64,000 bases of DNA. It comes from Chondrilla cf. caribensis (taxonomy: Eukaryota; Porifera; Demospongiae; Chondrillida; Chondrillidae). Positions 19,855 to 30,726 of this stretch are shown piece after piece. A program made the translations under genes and the position numbers. The stretch's first letter is position 1. The number at the start of each line of letters is the position of its first letter. The notes under the pieces were generated by a model, which searched no databases, had not been told where the DNA came from, and saw only the letters and a list, made by a program, of their open reading frames with translations. The DNA lies in the NCBI GenBank assembly GCA_964020155.1, contig OZ026553.1, positions 1,434,479 to 1,498,478 of the forward strand, written 5' to 3'.

Positions 19855-20187
19855 TGGACGAGTGAGAGGTTTAAAATGCTCCCAGAAACTAGGCTGGTGA
19901 AAGGTGGCATCAAACAGAAATTAAAAATAAGGTTTTAAACTGTGCTGAGGTGGTGGAAGTTTGTATGGCTTCTGGAAACGTATCAAAACTGTACTAGTTT
20001 CAATCAATGTTTTCATACCTCATCAGAGAAGACATGCAACAATCATAGTACGGGATTTGTCCAAAATTGAGAAATTTGTTTACCCAAAAAATCTACAGAA
20101 GCTAACAGGTTTTACCACACAAATGATATGTAGTTCAAAAGCTAAACTCAACAATGTATTGAGGACTAACACATTGCAAACACCCAC

Positions 20188-20896
20188 CTTGTATTCAGTG
20201 GTGGAATTATCGTCTTCTGTAACAATCACTCTGACCTTCATCCCTCGTACACAGTGAGTGGCCACAGTACACACAAAGTGGTGCTCTCCAACAGAGAGGT
20301 CTGACACATGGACCTCTCCTGTTGAGCTGGGGGCTCCTTTCCATTCCTTCTCAACCTAACAGCAGTGATAATATTCCGGTATGTACATGCACAGTTACAT
20401 AGATGTAAGCCTTTCAACGTATCCATAACTGTGTGTGTTACTATAAACTGCAAATGCCTACAAGCAGCTATATGGCAACTGGTGAACAAAAGGAAATTCA
20501 GGATAATTTAAAGGATCTTTCTTTTGACTCCTCAGTTCAAATAAATGTACGTAAGTAGACATCACTCTACAAAATGCTTGATCCGACCAATTTTGGATGT
20601 AACATTTGCAGTTTTTGATCAGGAAGTTAAGAAAGGGTGATTGCTATTTCCGGCCTAGCATATGTATGTAGACAAGTACACATACATACCTGACCAACTT
20701 CTGGTGCTCCTGTGGATCCAGGGTTTGCAAACTCACAGACATCCCTGGTAGGAACATTATGGATCTCCACCAGACTATGGTAGCCTGTGGTCCACTTGAA
20801 GAACAAAGTGGTGTCCTTGGATACAGTCACGTCCTCGTAGGCTTCCCCCTCACCTGGTATACCCCACACAATCTCGTGAATGTTGCCTACTTTGAC
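20188..20896 (-). pseudogene. PKHD1L1: Cupredoxin domain 2, copy A
   Basis: Exons 20690-20896 and 20188-20355 read KWTTGYHSLVEI and GEHHFVCTVATHCVRGMKVR, with all four copper-ligand candidates kept. A three-base insertion turns VEEWK into VEKEWK. The exon is in phase 0, which does not fit the preceding 38-base exon in this copy because the cupredoxin 1 exons are missing. Confidence 0.7.
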
Positions 20897-20936
20897 CTGT
20901 AGGAGAAGGTGCAATGTAAAATGTGTTACGTACATG

Positions 20937-21247
20937 ACACCGGTACAATATATGACCTACTGGTACAATGTATGACCTACTGGTACAATATATGACCTAC
21001 TGGTACAATGTATGACCTACTGGTACAATATATGACCTACCGGTACAATGTATGACCTACCGGTACAATATATAACCTACTGGTACAATATATAACCTAC
21101 TGGTACAATACATAACCTACTGGTACAATATATAACCTACTGGTACAATATATAACCTACTGGTACAATATATAACCTACTGGTACAATATATAACCTAC
21201 TGGTACAATATATAACCTACTGGTACAATATATAACCTTACTTGTGC
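20937..21247. repeat. 20-bp minisatellite, copy A
   Basis: About 15 units. The first half alternates tatatgacctac and tgtatgacctac forms; the second half is the tataacctac form found in copy B. Confidence 0.95.
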
Positions 21248-22217
21248 AATATTTTGAGTAAAAAACTGAACCTACTACGGGGATACCCATACCCATCTTT
21301 AACCATACGTAGTCAACATGTCCCTAACCTATAAATGGGTGACCCGCACTTCTACTGCATTCCTAAACAAGTGATACTCTTGAAATGGTGGACAATTAAC
21401 CTCTCTACGGTGGACACATTAGATGGTTACAAGTTGTCCACTATAAAATGTTTCCACTGTATACACGTCCTGTTAGCTAAGGATGATATTAAGTGGCAAT
21501 GAGGCACAATACAACACATATGATGTAAGTACACACATGATTCATGTCAAAGGTGTTTGACAAATGTATTATCATATTAATTTCATGATAGCATTGTAGG
21601 GGGACACTACAAAATGAACACAATTGAGTTTTATCATCTTTTATGGGGTAACAGACTCACGACCTGACCACTCTGATTGCATTCCCTCCATCCTCGTCCT
21701 GAAAGGAGGAGGACAGTCATCAGCTACAAAGTGTGTGACACTTCGTACCATTCATGCTCAGGAGAGAATGCTGTCACTCGTCATCGTGGTTGAGGGGTTT
21801 GCCTTCGTAGGAGAACGAAGGATAGACACATACTATAGAAATGATCCTAGTGAGTACAGTCTTAACTGGAGCCACCTGTGTGAGGAGCAAAGACCTCAGC
21901 TCCACTGACACACTTGTGGTATGAAGTGATAAGGAGCAACAATAAGGTCCTTATCACAAAATTAAGTTTATACATTTGTATTGAATTACCTCCCAAAAAG
22001 GCCATGAGGGGTATGTCGTAGTCACAGAGTGAAGGGAGGTTACTCAGTTCAGGAAAGAAGGAAGCTTCTTGTACTGCATCTGTTGTATCCTGCACTCTCA
22101 CAGCCATGAGGGGTATGTCGTAGTCACGGTATTCAAGGCCATTCCATTGGGTTGAGAGGGAGGAACACGCTGCAAGTGAATAAGGGCATGTGGACAGGTT
22201 GACAGCAAGAACATGTC

Positions 22218-22253
22218 ATACATACATACATACATACATACATACATGCATAC
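22218..22253. repeat. (CATA)n microsatellite, copy A
   Basis: Short CATA tract equivalent to the longer one at 10,186-10,277. Confidence 0.95.
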
Positions 22254-23798
22254 ACATTTATTCATGCACATATCTGTAAGCATTATGACATATGAACCAA
22301 AACACAGACATTTGCCAGTGTGAGTAAATAGGATGATCAATGGACACATATAGGATGAAGCTGAATGTACCTTCATATACACTTGTATCCTGGTTGAGGG
22401 GTAGATTGAAGGAAAAACTGTAGGTACATCCAGTAAGCCATGTAGCACAGGTCAGTGATACAGCACAGGTCACCAGACAGGTTTCATTGTTAGGATTAAT
22501 AGCATGAGAACAAGGCAAAAAATTAGTTAATACATTACTATTGCATATAATATGTTGCATTGGACTATGCACTATATTGCAGTATAAATTATCTATCATT
22601 CACTACACCAGGATACAACTATTACATGCTGTATGTACACACAGTACTGGAGAATTTGATGGGAAATACCTTTCCATAAAATTGCAAACAAAACACACTA
22701 CAAAGGAAGGTTCGTGAATACCCTCAGCAATTAACACTTCAAACTTGAAAGTTTGGTCAATTACTCAAAGAACATTGCATTGTGCACAAAAGATATGTCT
22801 TGAGAGCAAAGTGAAAGTTATTATTGGTTTAACAGTGGGACTGTAAAGAGGTTTGTACACAGAATTACATACGTACAAATGTACAGTCCTGAGTTGAAAG
22901 CACTCTCAACTTTAATGATCTCACCCAGCACTACTGTTCACTGTAATACGATCAACGACAAACACTACTACTTAAATTTGAGGTGGGACGTTTGCCCAGG
23001 TGCGACTTACTGTATTGCCTGTAAAATAAGGAATGTACGTACGTACACAATGTGTAAACTACCATACTTACAGTATGTATGTACACAGCTGCATACACAA
23101 TGTACTTAGCATGAAAAGTCAATATTACACATGCATGCACCTGCATAATATGTAAGTATAATACACTACTGGAAAGACAGAGGTTACTTGGTTCAGGAAA
23201 GAATCCCATCTGTGGCAGCGTAATAGTGGGGTGTGGACTGTGTAATTTACAAAATGCTACTTTCTAGAGCTTCCCAGCTCCAACCCTACGCACACAACAT
23301 ATTCACTGAGCTCCACCAAAAATGGGGAGGTTGTACATAAGATCAGTTCTGTTTTGCGAATGGCAATATCAGTGAACATTATAGGCTAGTTTCAATGGAA
23401 TTAAAAATTACACGCAAAATGTTAAAAAATGGGACAGAGAGCAATAACCAGGACCAAGTACAGTGTGTAGTCACAATTTCCAACCAATTGGGACACATTG
23501 AGCAGTATACACATAGTATAACACCTTACAACTTAGAACCAGTGCAGCCTTCATGCGACTTTCATGTGACCTTCATGTGACATTCATGTGACCTTCATGT
23601 GACATTCATGTGTTATTCCCATCACACTCATATGTTGAATACGAAATGACATTCCATGAATGTCTTCCAGCAGTGGGAGTCCACAGGAGTATGTATTCAC
23701 ATAGGGAGTGCCAAATACCACATACTGTACAAACAAGTATTGCAATATACATCACAAATACCAATACATATAGGTACATACCGTACATATGTACATAC

Positions 23799-26772
23799 CT
23801 GTTTAAGCTCTCTTTTGCTACTCACGAAGGCAACATGATCAAAATACAGTGTTGTACTAGAGCCCACGGGCTTGAAGTAAAAGCCCATCCCAAGGACAAT
23901 AAACTCCTCACTCTGCAGTCCGCTAACATCCTTCACGAGGTCCTCAAAATCATAGCAGTTGTAGTGCCACCTGTACATGTACAGTACATACACAAGAAGT
24001 TGTGAGCACACACGATATTAATACACTATTCTACACTCGAGCAATGAACAATGTACGGGTTTGAAACAACACTAGGAGGTGTCCCTATGTCCACTGTGCA
24101 CTAAACAACAGTTTACAAATGATCTGAGTTCCCTGCATAGGCTATTACGTATACTGCTTAGACTAGACTAAACAATGGACTACTATGCAACAGAGTTCTT
24201 CAACTTGAGAACATAGTCAGTTTCCTTTGTGAAGTCACCATCATCATGGTCACAAGGTGTGAGATTATAAGTAGATTGCAGTGAAACCAATGGAATTACT
24301 GTCAATTTTGTGTGAGTATTAAGAGATTGTCCTCATAAGAGTGCTGTCAAGAAGAGTTTGACAGTATAAAGAGAGTACTGTGAATAACAAATGTACAGTC
24401 TAACTTGCCTACCATGTACAGTACATATGTTCCTTGAAGGGTACACCATATCTGTACTTCTTGTCAGAGGTACTTGTTAAAGAAAGGTATTTGACAAGGT
24501 GTACATGGGATATGGACTGTGTGAAGTACAAGTACTATCCAAAAGTAACCAAGGCACTCATGTATGAAGCAGTTTGCCCTGTCCTTATGGTTGGCTTATA
24601 CAAAAGTAAGTTCGTATTTATAAGGGGGAATGTTCATTAAATACACAGTACGTACTGATCATCATCTGCAATTTCCTCGCTGAGTATCAACTTCTCTGGT
24701 CCAGTGATGGGGATATCATGGCATGGTGTCACTATGCCCACTGTGCACTAAAACAACAACAACAACAACAACAGTATGAAGTGTCCCTATGCCCACTGTG
24801 CACTAAAACAACAACAACAACAACAACAGTATGAAGTGTCCCTATGCCCACTGTGCATTAAAACAACAACAACAACAACAGTATGAGGTGTCCCTATGTC
24901 CACTGTGCACTAAACAGCAGTTTACAAATGATCTGAGTTCCCTGCATAGGCTATCACGTATACTGTTTAGACTAAACAATGGACTACTATGCAACAGAGT
25001 TCTTCAACTTGAGAACATACATACACACATAGGGGGAAATTTTTGCAGGACAAAATTCTCACAGATGGCTCCAAAAATATAAATTCGCTGATAAAACTGT
25101 TGTGAATGATGGTCACTGTTGCGTGATAGAACAACAAGAATGCCTAATTCGCAGATTTTATTTTCATGGATGTTAGGTCAATCATGAAATCTGCAAAATT
25201 TTGTCCTGAGAAAATTTCCTGTTATACAGTAGTCAGTTTCCTTTGTGAAGTCACTTTCATCATGGTCACAAGGTGTGAGAGTAGATTGCAGTGAAACCAA
25301 TGGAATTACTATAATTTTGTGTGAGTATTAAGAGATTGTCCTCATAAGAGTGCTGTCAAGAAGAGTTTGACAGTATAAAGAGAGTACTGTGAATAACAAA
25401 TGTACAGTCTAACTTGCCTACCATGTACAGTACATATGTTCCTTGAAGGGTACACCATATCTGTACTTCTTGTCAGAGGTACTTGTTAAAGAAAGGTATT
25501 TGACAAGGTGTACATGGGATATGGACTGAGTGAAGTACAAGTACTATCCAAAAGTAACCAAGGCACTCATGTATGAAGCAGTTTGCCCTGTCCTTATGGT
25601 TGGCTTATACAAAAGTAAGTTCGTATTTATAAGGGGGAATGTTCATTAAATACACAGTACGTACTGATCATCATCTGCAATTTCCTCGCTGAGTATCAAC
25701 TTCTCTGGTCCAGTGATGGGGATATCATGCCATCGATAGGAGTTGCTGTCTACCTTCAGTTTGATGGGAACCACAACACTGAGTCCGGGTGGTATTTTGT
25801 ACGCCATGCACAGGTAGGGATACTCTTCAATGTTAAACCTGCCATGACAGAGCAGGTCAACGTGAGTGACGCAGTGCACAGAAGACTAGAAACCTACACA
25901 AGTTTACGGTTTAAGACTATGTACAACATTGAGTGTGCACTCACTGTCTGTGGTCACTGGGTTGAGGTCAAAGGGCTTAGCACCATCCTCTTGCACCTAC
26001 ACAAGGGGAGTACAGTTCACAGTAGACATTATAGGATCCTGAAAAATGGCAAGCAAACAGCAAATATTACTGCACACCTGCGTAAATAATAGTAGACGTG
26101 TATTTACGGTATGCAAGTGTGAGAATGAATAGGAGAATTCTCGTATGTACATCTACGTCGATGAACAAGTGTACATGGATGATTTCAACTCTTTATTAGT
26201 ATATGTAGTATGTTGTGTGGGAAGATCAAAGCATAAAGAGCCCTCGTGAACAATCAAGCCCAAGTGTACGTACACCCACTACAGCCCTACCAGAGGTACT
26301 TTAGCTTAGCTATACAAATGACTGGGATTACAAACCATGTTTGCACATTAATCTCACCATGATGGAATTCAATCCACAGTACTGTTCATACTCTACAACT
26401 GTTGGAGTCACACCACTCCATCTCGGCCAAGCTACTCCCGATTCAAAGTCAAAGTAAGCAACGTAGGCAACGTCTGTTTGTTCAAATTTGCACTTAGCAC
26501 AAAATAGGTCCATAATCCTTTTCTCCACTGTTAGGCCAGGTGAGGAATACAGAGTTATACATACAATCATACGCACTATACATACACTAACTATATGTAT
26601 ACACACACATGCTATACGTACATATGTTCACACACATACATATGCTATTGGAACACATTATACATTCAAATATTATAGCCAAACCAGCATGTTCACAAGC
26701 ACACACATTATACATATGTATGTACATGTGTACATATGAGCATACAATCTAACCAAACAAGCACACACACAA

Positions 26773-26836
<64 letters not shown>

Positions 26837-26859
26837 GTACAAACACACACGCATACGTA

Positions 26860-26924
<65 letters not shown>

Positions 26925-26945
26925 GCACACATCCAAACACACATC

Positions 26946-27003
<58 letters not shown>

Positions 27004-27013
27004 AGCACACATA

Positions 27014-27081
<68 letters not shown>

Positions 27082-27091
27082 AGCACACATA

Positions 27092-27138
<47 letters not shown>

Positions 27139-28795
27139 ACACACCATAATAATACTTACATAAATCCAACCCAAAACACACGTATAACTCTCTCCATAAC
27201 AACAGTAACACACATGTACACAGTCCATACCTAAGTCAGTGTCATTCAGGTCAAAGACGGACATTGGAGGTGTGGTCCTACCACCCCAGGATATCTCTAC
27301 AGTAGGAGGACTCTCCACATCCAGTGTGGTCACATTCACAAGAACAGGGAGTTTATGAGTTTCTCTTGCAATGTCAGTCTCCAAGGTGAAGTACTGTTCC
27401 TCCCTCACAGATTGCTTGGTTTCGTTGTACTTGTAGTCAGTGGAGGCATAGTGGACCCCAACCTGAGGTGAGGACACACAAGGAACAAACTGATTGACAT
27501 TATGATCACATTCTCACATCAGAGAAAGAAGGTACATTTGACTATGCTACACTTGATACTGTATGCAGTAAATGGAGGTACATTTGACTATGCTACACTT
27601 GATACTGTATGCAGTAAATGGAGGTACATTTGACTATGCTACACTTGATACTGTATGCAGTAAATGGAGGTACATTTGACTATGCTACACTTGATACTGT
27701 ATGCAGTAAATGGAGGTACATTTGACTATGCTACACTTGATACTGTATGCAGTAAATGGAGGTACATTTGACTATGCTACACTTGACACTGTATGCAGTA
27801 AATGGAGGTACATTTGACTATGCTACACTTGATACTGTATGCAGTAAATGGAGGTTAGTCATCAAAATCTGAATTGAGGAATGTAATATATAATGAACTT
27901 CAAGCCAGATTGCATCCTTGCTGAGGGATAGATCAAAGGAAAATCTGTGTGTACATAAGCCATGTAGCACAGGTCAGTGATACAGCACAGCCTGTCAGGT
28001 TACCAGACAGGTTTCATTGTTAGGATTAATTGCGTGAGAACAAGGCAGGAAATTAGTAAACATTTCCTCTGTATAATAATATTATAATATTATGTTGCAT
28101 TGAACTACGCCCATATTTGCAGTATAAATTGTCTATCATTGACTACACCAGTGAGTTTGGATAGCAGAGGGTCTGGTTTAACGAGATTACAGCTACCCCC
28201 ATGCCACATGTGGATGTAAACAGATGTGGAAATGGTGCATAACACCGAAATAATTCCCTAAAACGATCATGAACATAACTGTAAATGATGAGGTACAGAC
28301 TCACCCTAGGTGTACTTCCCCAACGGTAGGAGAACGACTTGGAGCTATCACTGTCGTTTCCAAGGAGTACTTCTATTTCAACTGGATAATTGACTTCTGC
28401 CCACGGGTTGACCGGGGTTTTGCAGGCAATGGTATCGCTCCCGAAAGAAACCTGTGAAGGGGAAATAAGTCAAAGATTCAAATGTGTCATCATAAATATA
28501 TATAAGATAGATGGGACAGGACGATAATTATAGAGCTAGAGGTAGATAATTGTTCTCTTTCTATCGATATATACTTACTTCACCATTGTAAGTCTTAGTA
28601 CCGACAGTCAAACACTTACCATTCGACGACGAAGGGAATTCCGCCAATCCGACGAGTACAGACCGAGAGAAAGGTTCGATCCCGTAATAGTCACAAGTGT
28701 CTTCCCACCGATGAGTTCGTGCGAAGGGCGATCTCCACTAGAGAACGGACAACTGCCAGTGTTGTTCGATGACGTCCATTGAACGGAAACGATGC
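23799..28795 (-). CDS. PKHD1L1: Fibrocystin-L (PKHD1L1)-like protein, unique upstream exons, 5' truncated
   Basis: Six minus-strand exons (28620-28795, 28305-28451, 27231-27462, 26358-26527, 25665-25885, 23799-23970) join in phase without a stop for 372 codons. In order they encode an IPT/TIG repeat (GGKTLVTITGSNLS, then VSFGSDTIACKTP), a linker (QYFTLETDIARE, VEISWGG), a stretch with YFDFESG and YCGLNSI, then EEYPYLCMAYKIPPG, WHYNCYDFEDLV and LYFDHVAFVSS. This succession of short motifs between TIG repeats is characteristic of fibrocystin-L ectodomains. The first exon enters in mid-codon, so earlier exons (signal peptide and earlier TIG repeats) must exist. Instead, NCAPH2-related sequence on the other strand begins within about 50 bases. 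Confidence 0.82.
24745..24867. repeat. (CAA)n-containing 55-bp tandem repeat
   Basis: Three units, each with tgtccctatgcccactgtgc followed by six to seven CAA or AAC triplets and agtatga. Confidence 0.93.
25020..25229. mobile_element. TA-flanked MITE inserted in one of two tandem copies
   Basis: The uninterrupted text gaacatagtcag at 24,211-24,222 in the other tandem copy gives the empty site. The element is flanked by TA and has imperfect inverted ends sharing gcaggacaaaattct and its complement. No coding capacity. A related single end occurs at about 41,690-41,715. Confidence 0.85.
26761..27145. repeat. Long compound (CA)n array
   Basis: About 385 bases of CA dinucleotides broken by catacgtacaaacacac, aagcacacatccaaa and ataagcacacatacaaa spacers. 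It fills most of the intron between exons 27231-27462 and 26358-26527. Long open frames of alternating residues across it are artefacts. Confidence 0.98.
27529..27855. repeat. 46-bp minisatellite
   Basis: Seven nearly identical units containing ggtacatttgactatgctac and gatactgtatgcagtaaatg in the intron next to exon 27231-27462. Confidence 0.97.
28305..28795 (-). CDS. PKHD1L1: IPT/TIG domain exons
   Basis: Exons 28620-28795 and 28305-28451 (49 codons) form one IPT/TIG immunoglobulin-like fold. They contain PSHELIGGKTLVTITGSNLS, with the usual G-G-x-x-V-T-I-x-G pattern, and VSFGSDTIACKT, which matches the F-G-x-x-x-C strand. Residues before the TIG (VSVQW, NNTGSCPF) look like the end of a preceding repeat. 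Confidence 0.78.
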
Positions 28796-28799
28796 CTCA

Positions 28800-28955
28800 T
28801 ATCTCGACGTCATCCATCACGTGACCACGGAGCTCTGAGATTGAAGAAGACGTTTGATTGTTCTACTTCACTCTAAGGTATGTTCACTAGTGTTTTGACG
28901 TGGCTCTGTATCGACGAGTACCCAATACACCCATAAGTACTTCTAGTATATCATA
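28800..28955 (+). other. Duplicated NCAPH2 5' block
   Basis: The text gaagaagacgtttgattgtt (one mismatch downstream), then ttcactagtgttttgacgtgg-type sequence and cgagtacccaatac, ending ccataagtacttctagt, also occurs at 51,700-51,812. In both places it lies upstream of NCAPH2 exons on the same strand, so it probably is a non-coding first exon (donor gtatgtt/gtatgtta) and its surroundings. Similarity fades leftward at about 28,800, where the fibrocystin-L exon begins. Confidence 0.8.
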
Positions 28956-28984
28956 TCCACACCACAATTATTGTCACCTTTGTG

Positions 28985-29165
28985 ATATTGTGTTGTTGTT
29001 TAGTTGGAGACACTACTGCCAAACATTCATATTACATAGTATCCTGTATACATTGTATATAGTATCCTGACATATCCCAACACACTGTATATGTAGTATC
29101 CTGACATATCCTGACACCCTGTATATAGTATCCTAACATATCCTGACACCTTGTATATCCATTAT
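28985..29165. repeat. Short tandem repeat and exon echo
   Basis: Units around tatagtatcctgacatatcc repeat about five times. At its left edge (29,003-29,030) the text ggagacactactgccaaaca is a partial copy of the NCAPH2 exon that starts at 29,182. Confidence 0.8.
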
Positions 29166-29181
29166 TGTTATTCTGTGTCAG

Positions 29182-30694
29182 GTTTCAATGTGTCTGGAGA
29201 CACTACTGCCAAACATTCAGGACTTGTACAAAGTTATGAGGAACTGGTCAGGGACTATGTGGTGAGTGGTCCTCACATTCACTGTGGACTTGTGTGCACT
29301 GCATACCAACAATTGTACTGTAGTACTTATGTGCACCATAGCAATCACACACAACTGAACATCTTCCCTACATAAGGCTGCTGTACAATCACCCATACTG
29401 TGTACATTCCACTGCTAGCCCAAAACATGGATCATGTGTTTGTATTCACATACATACATGTGTTGTTTACGGTGAATATTCGTTAATCCGCCGTAATTGT
29501 TTCGGACAAAATTTTGGCAGATAAATGATATGATGGATTATACTGATCTTCAGGATGTCTCCTACCATTTGTCACACAATTTTCACATTCGTCTTCTTCG
29601 AGAAACGGTCTGTGAGTATTTCTAACTTTGTCGTTGGATTTCTCTTTCTTTAATAGGAAATTCACTTCTTCTGCTTCATTGACAAGCCAATTTTAGAATG
29701 CTTTACTGCTATTTTGCTCTACACTAAGACAACTTCTTAAAACTTGGCGGATTATTTGTAACTGAAGCCCATACAAAAGTGCAAATTGGTACACAGAAGA
29801 ATGGCGAATGCCGGAAGTGCGCGATGGCGGATTGCTTGTATAGCGTAGCCATACAAGTGAATTCGTTTCATAATAAAATGGTGGATAAAATGGTTTGGCA
29901 CATAAACTGGGGGCGGATTAACAAATATTCACTGTATTCTGTTCATCCTCACTACATCCAACACTGAAACTGAAACTACCCCTTCATCTTTACATTATGA
30001 GAGACAAAACGATCATTATTCGAATCAAGGAATAAATGATACAATAAAAACAAAAACAAAACCAAAGCCTCGGACACAGGGGTATAGGCAAATAAACATA
30101 AAATGTCATATGCCGTCCCTGGCAAGGCAGGGGTGAAAAATGTTCCCATTGGCGAAACTTGATCCGTCATTTTGGTGGACAGCAGTTCGCAAATTGCGGG
30201 TAGGGTTCCTTAATTTGCTGCCACCAGTCGTCGTTACAGGCTAAGATAATCTAGGATTTTCCACCCCAAATGGTCGCATTACTAGTCATTATATTCATTT
30301 TGGTTGGCAATCCTCTTCCACACTTCAAAATCTTTGCGATATTTCGTTCCTCTTCTTCCTCTCATACCACATGTTGTCAGCCATCTTCCTCACGTGATGG
30401 TGAATACCTACCTGTTCATGTACATACACATACTCTGAGGGCTCCCTACTGCACAGTAACAAGGCTCAGCACCACACAGGGTGTGTTTGGTGTGGAGAAG
30501 GAATATTTTGTATACAAGGTATTCCTAACATGCTACAGGAGCAGACCCTAGTACAAGCTCACACCTATGCTCAAGAAACTGACCTGTCAAAGAGAGTTCA
30601 GGAATGGGACCATCGTATCAGACCACAACTCGAGGAAGAGGTGAGCTGTTGTGTATGTGTGGACGTATGCATGTAGTACATGCATGCACGCACG

Positions 30695-30726
<32 letters not shown>

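Larger units (their letters stand above)
15013..23385 (-). pseudogene. PKHD1L1: Fibrocystin-L-like exon block, copy A, disrupted
   Basis: Exons equivalent to copy B lie at 23170-23385, 21990-22169, 21876-21904, 21661-21698, 20690-20896, 20188-20355, 18378-18497, 17438-17725, 16683-16754, 15649-15767, 15308-15449 and 15013-15157. The first has an in-frame TAG at 23,257-23,259. The second contains an internal repeat of ctatgacat-type text, is 20 bases longer, and runs into a stop. The two cupredoxin 1 exons are absent, which puts 21,661-21,698 and 20,690-20,896 out of phase. The remaining exons keep length, splice sites and reading frame (one +3 change at 20,341-20,355). The upstream exons (23.8-28.8 kb) would splice into this copy first, so either it is skipped, the locus is dead, or the sequence contains errors. 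Only the lesions themselves are observed. Confidence 0.75.
13239..23636. repeat. Tandem segmental duplication, copy A
   Basis: Second copy of the 0.33-11.56 kb block, directly downstream of the 11.56-13.24 kb satellite. Exon sequences differ from copy B by only a few substitutions, so the duplication is fairly recent. Copy A carries two transposon insertions for which B keeps the empty sites, and it lacks B's 650-1369 and about 7.68-8.88 kb. Confidence 0.93.
24060..25735. repeat. Local tandem duplication of about 0.8 kb including part of an exon
   Basis: The stretch from tccctatgtccactgtgcac at about 24,080 to the exon text gatggggatatcatg at about 24,720 is repeated from about 24,890 to 25,730. 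The left copy holds only the 3' part of the exon at 25665-25885 and then breaks into CAA repeats, so it is a non-functional exon fragment. The right copy carries the complete exon and a MITE insertion at 25,020. Confidence 0.88.

Noticed and set aside
23610..24005. Plus-strand open frame of 131 codons
   Set aside because: It is the antisense shadow of the WHYNC exon (23799-23970) of the fibrocystin-L-like gene.
26673..27477. Very long open frames of alternating Cys-Val or Thr-His residues on both strands
   Set aside because: They are translations of the CA/GT array. Only the exon at 27231-27462 within this span is real coding sequence.
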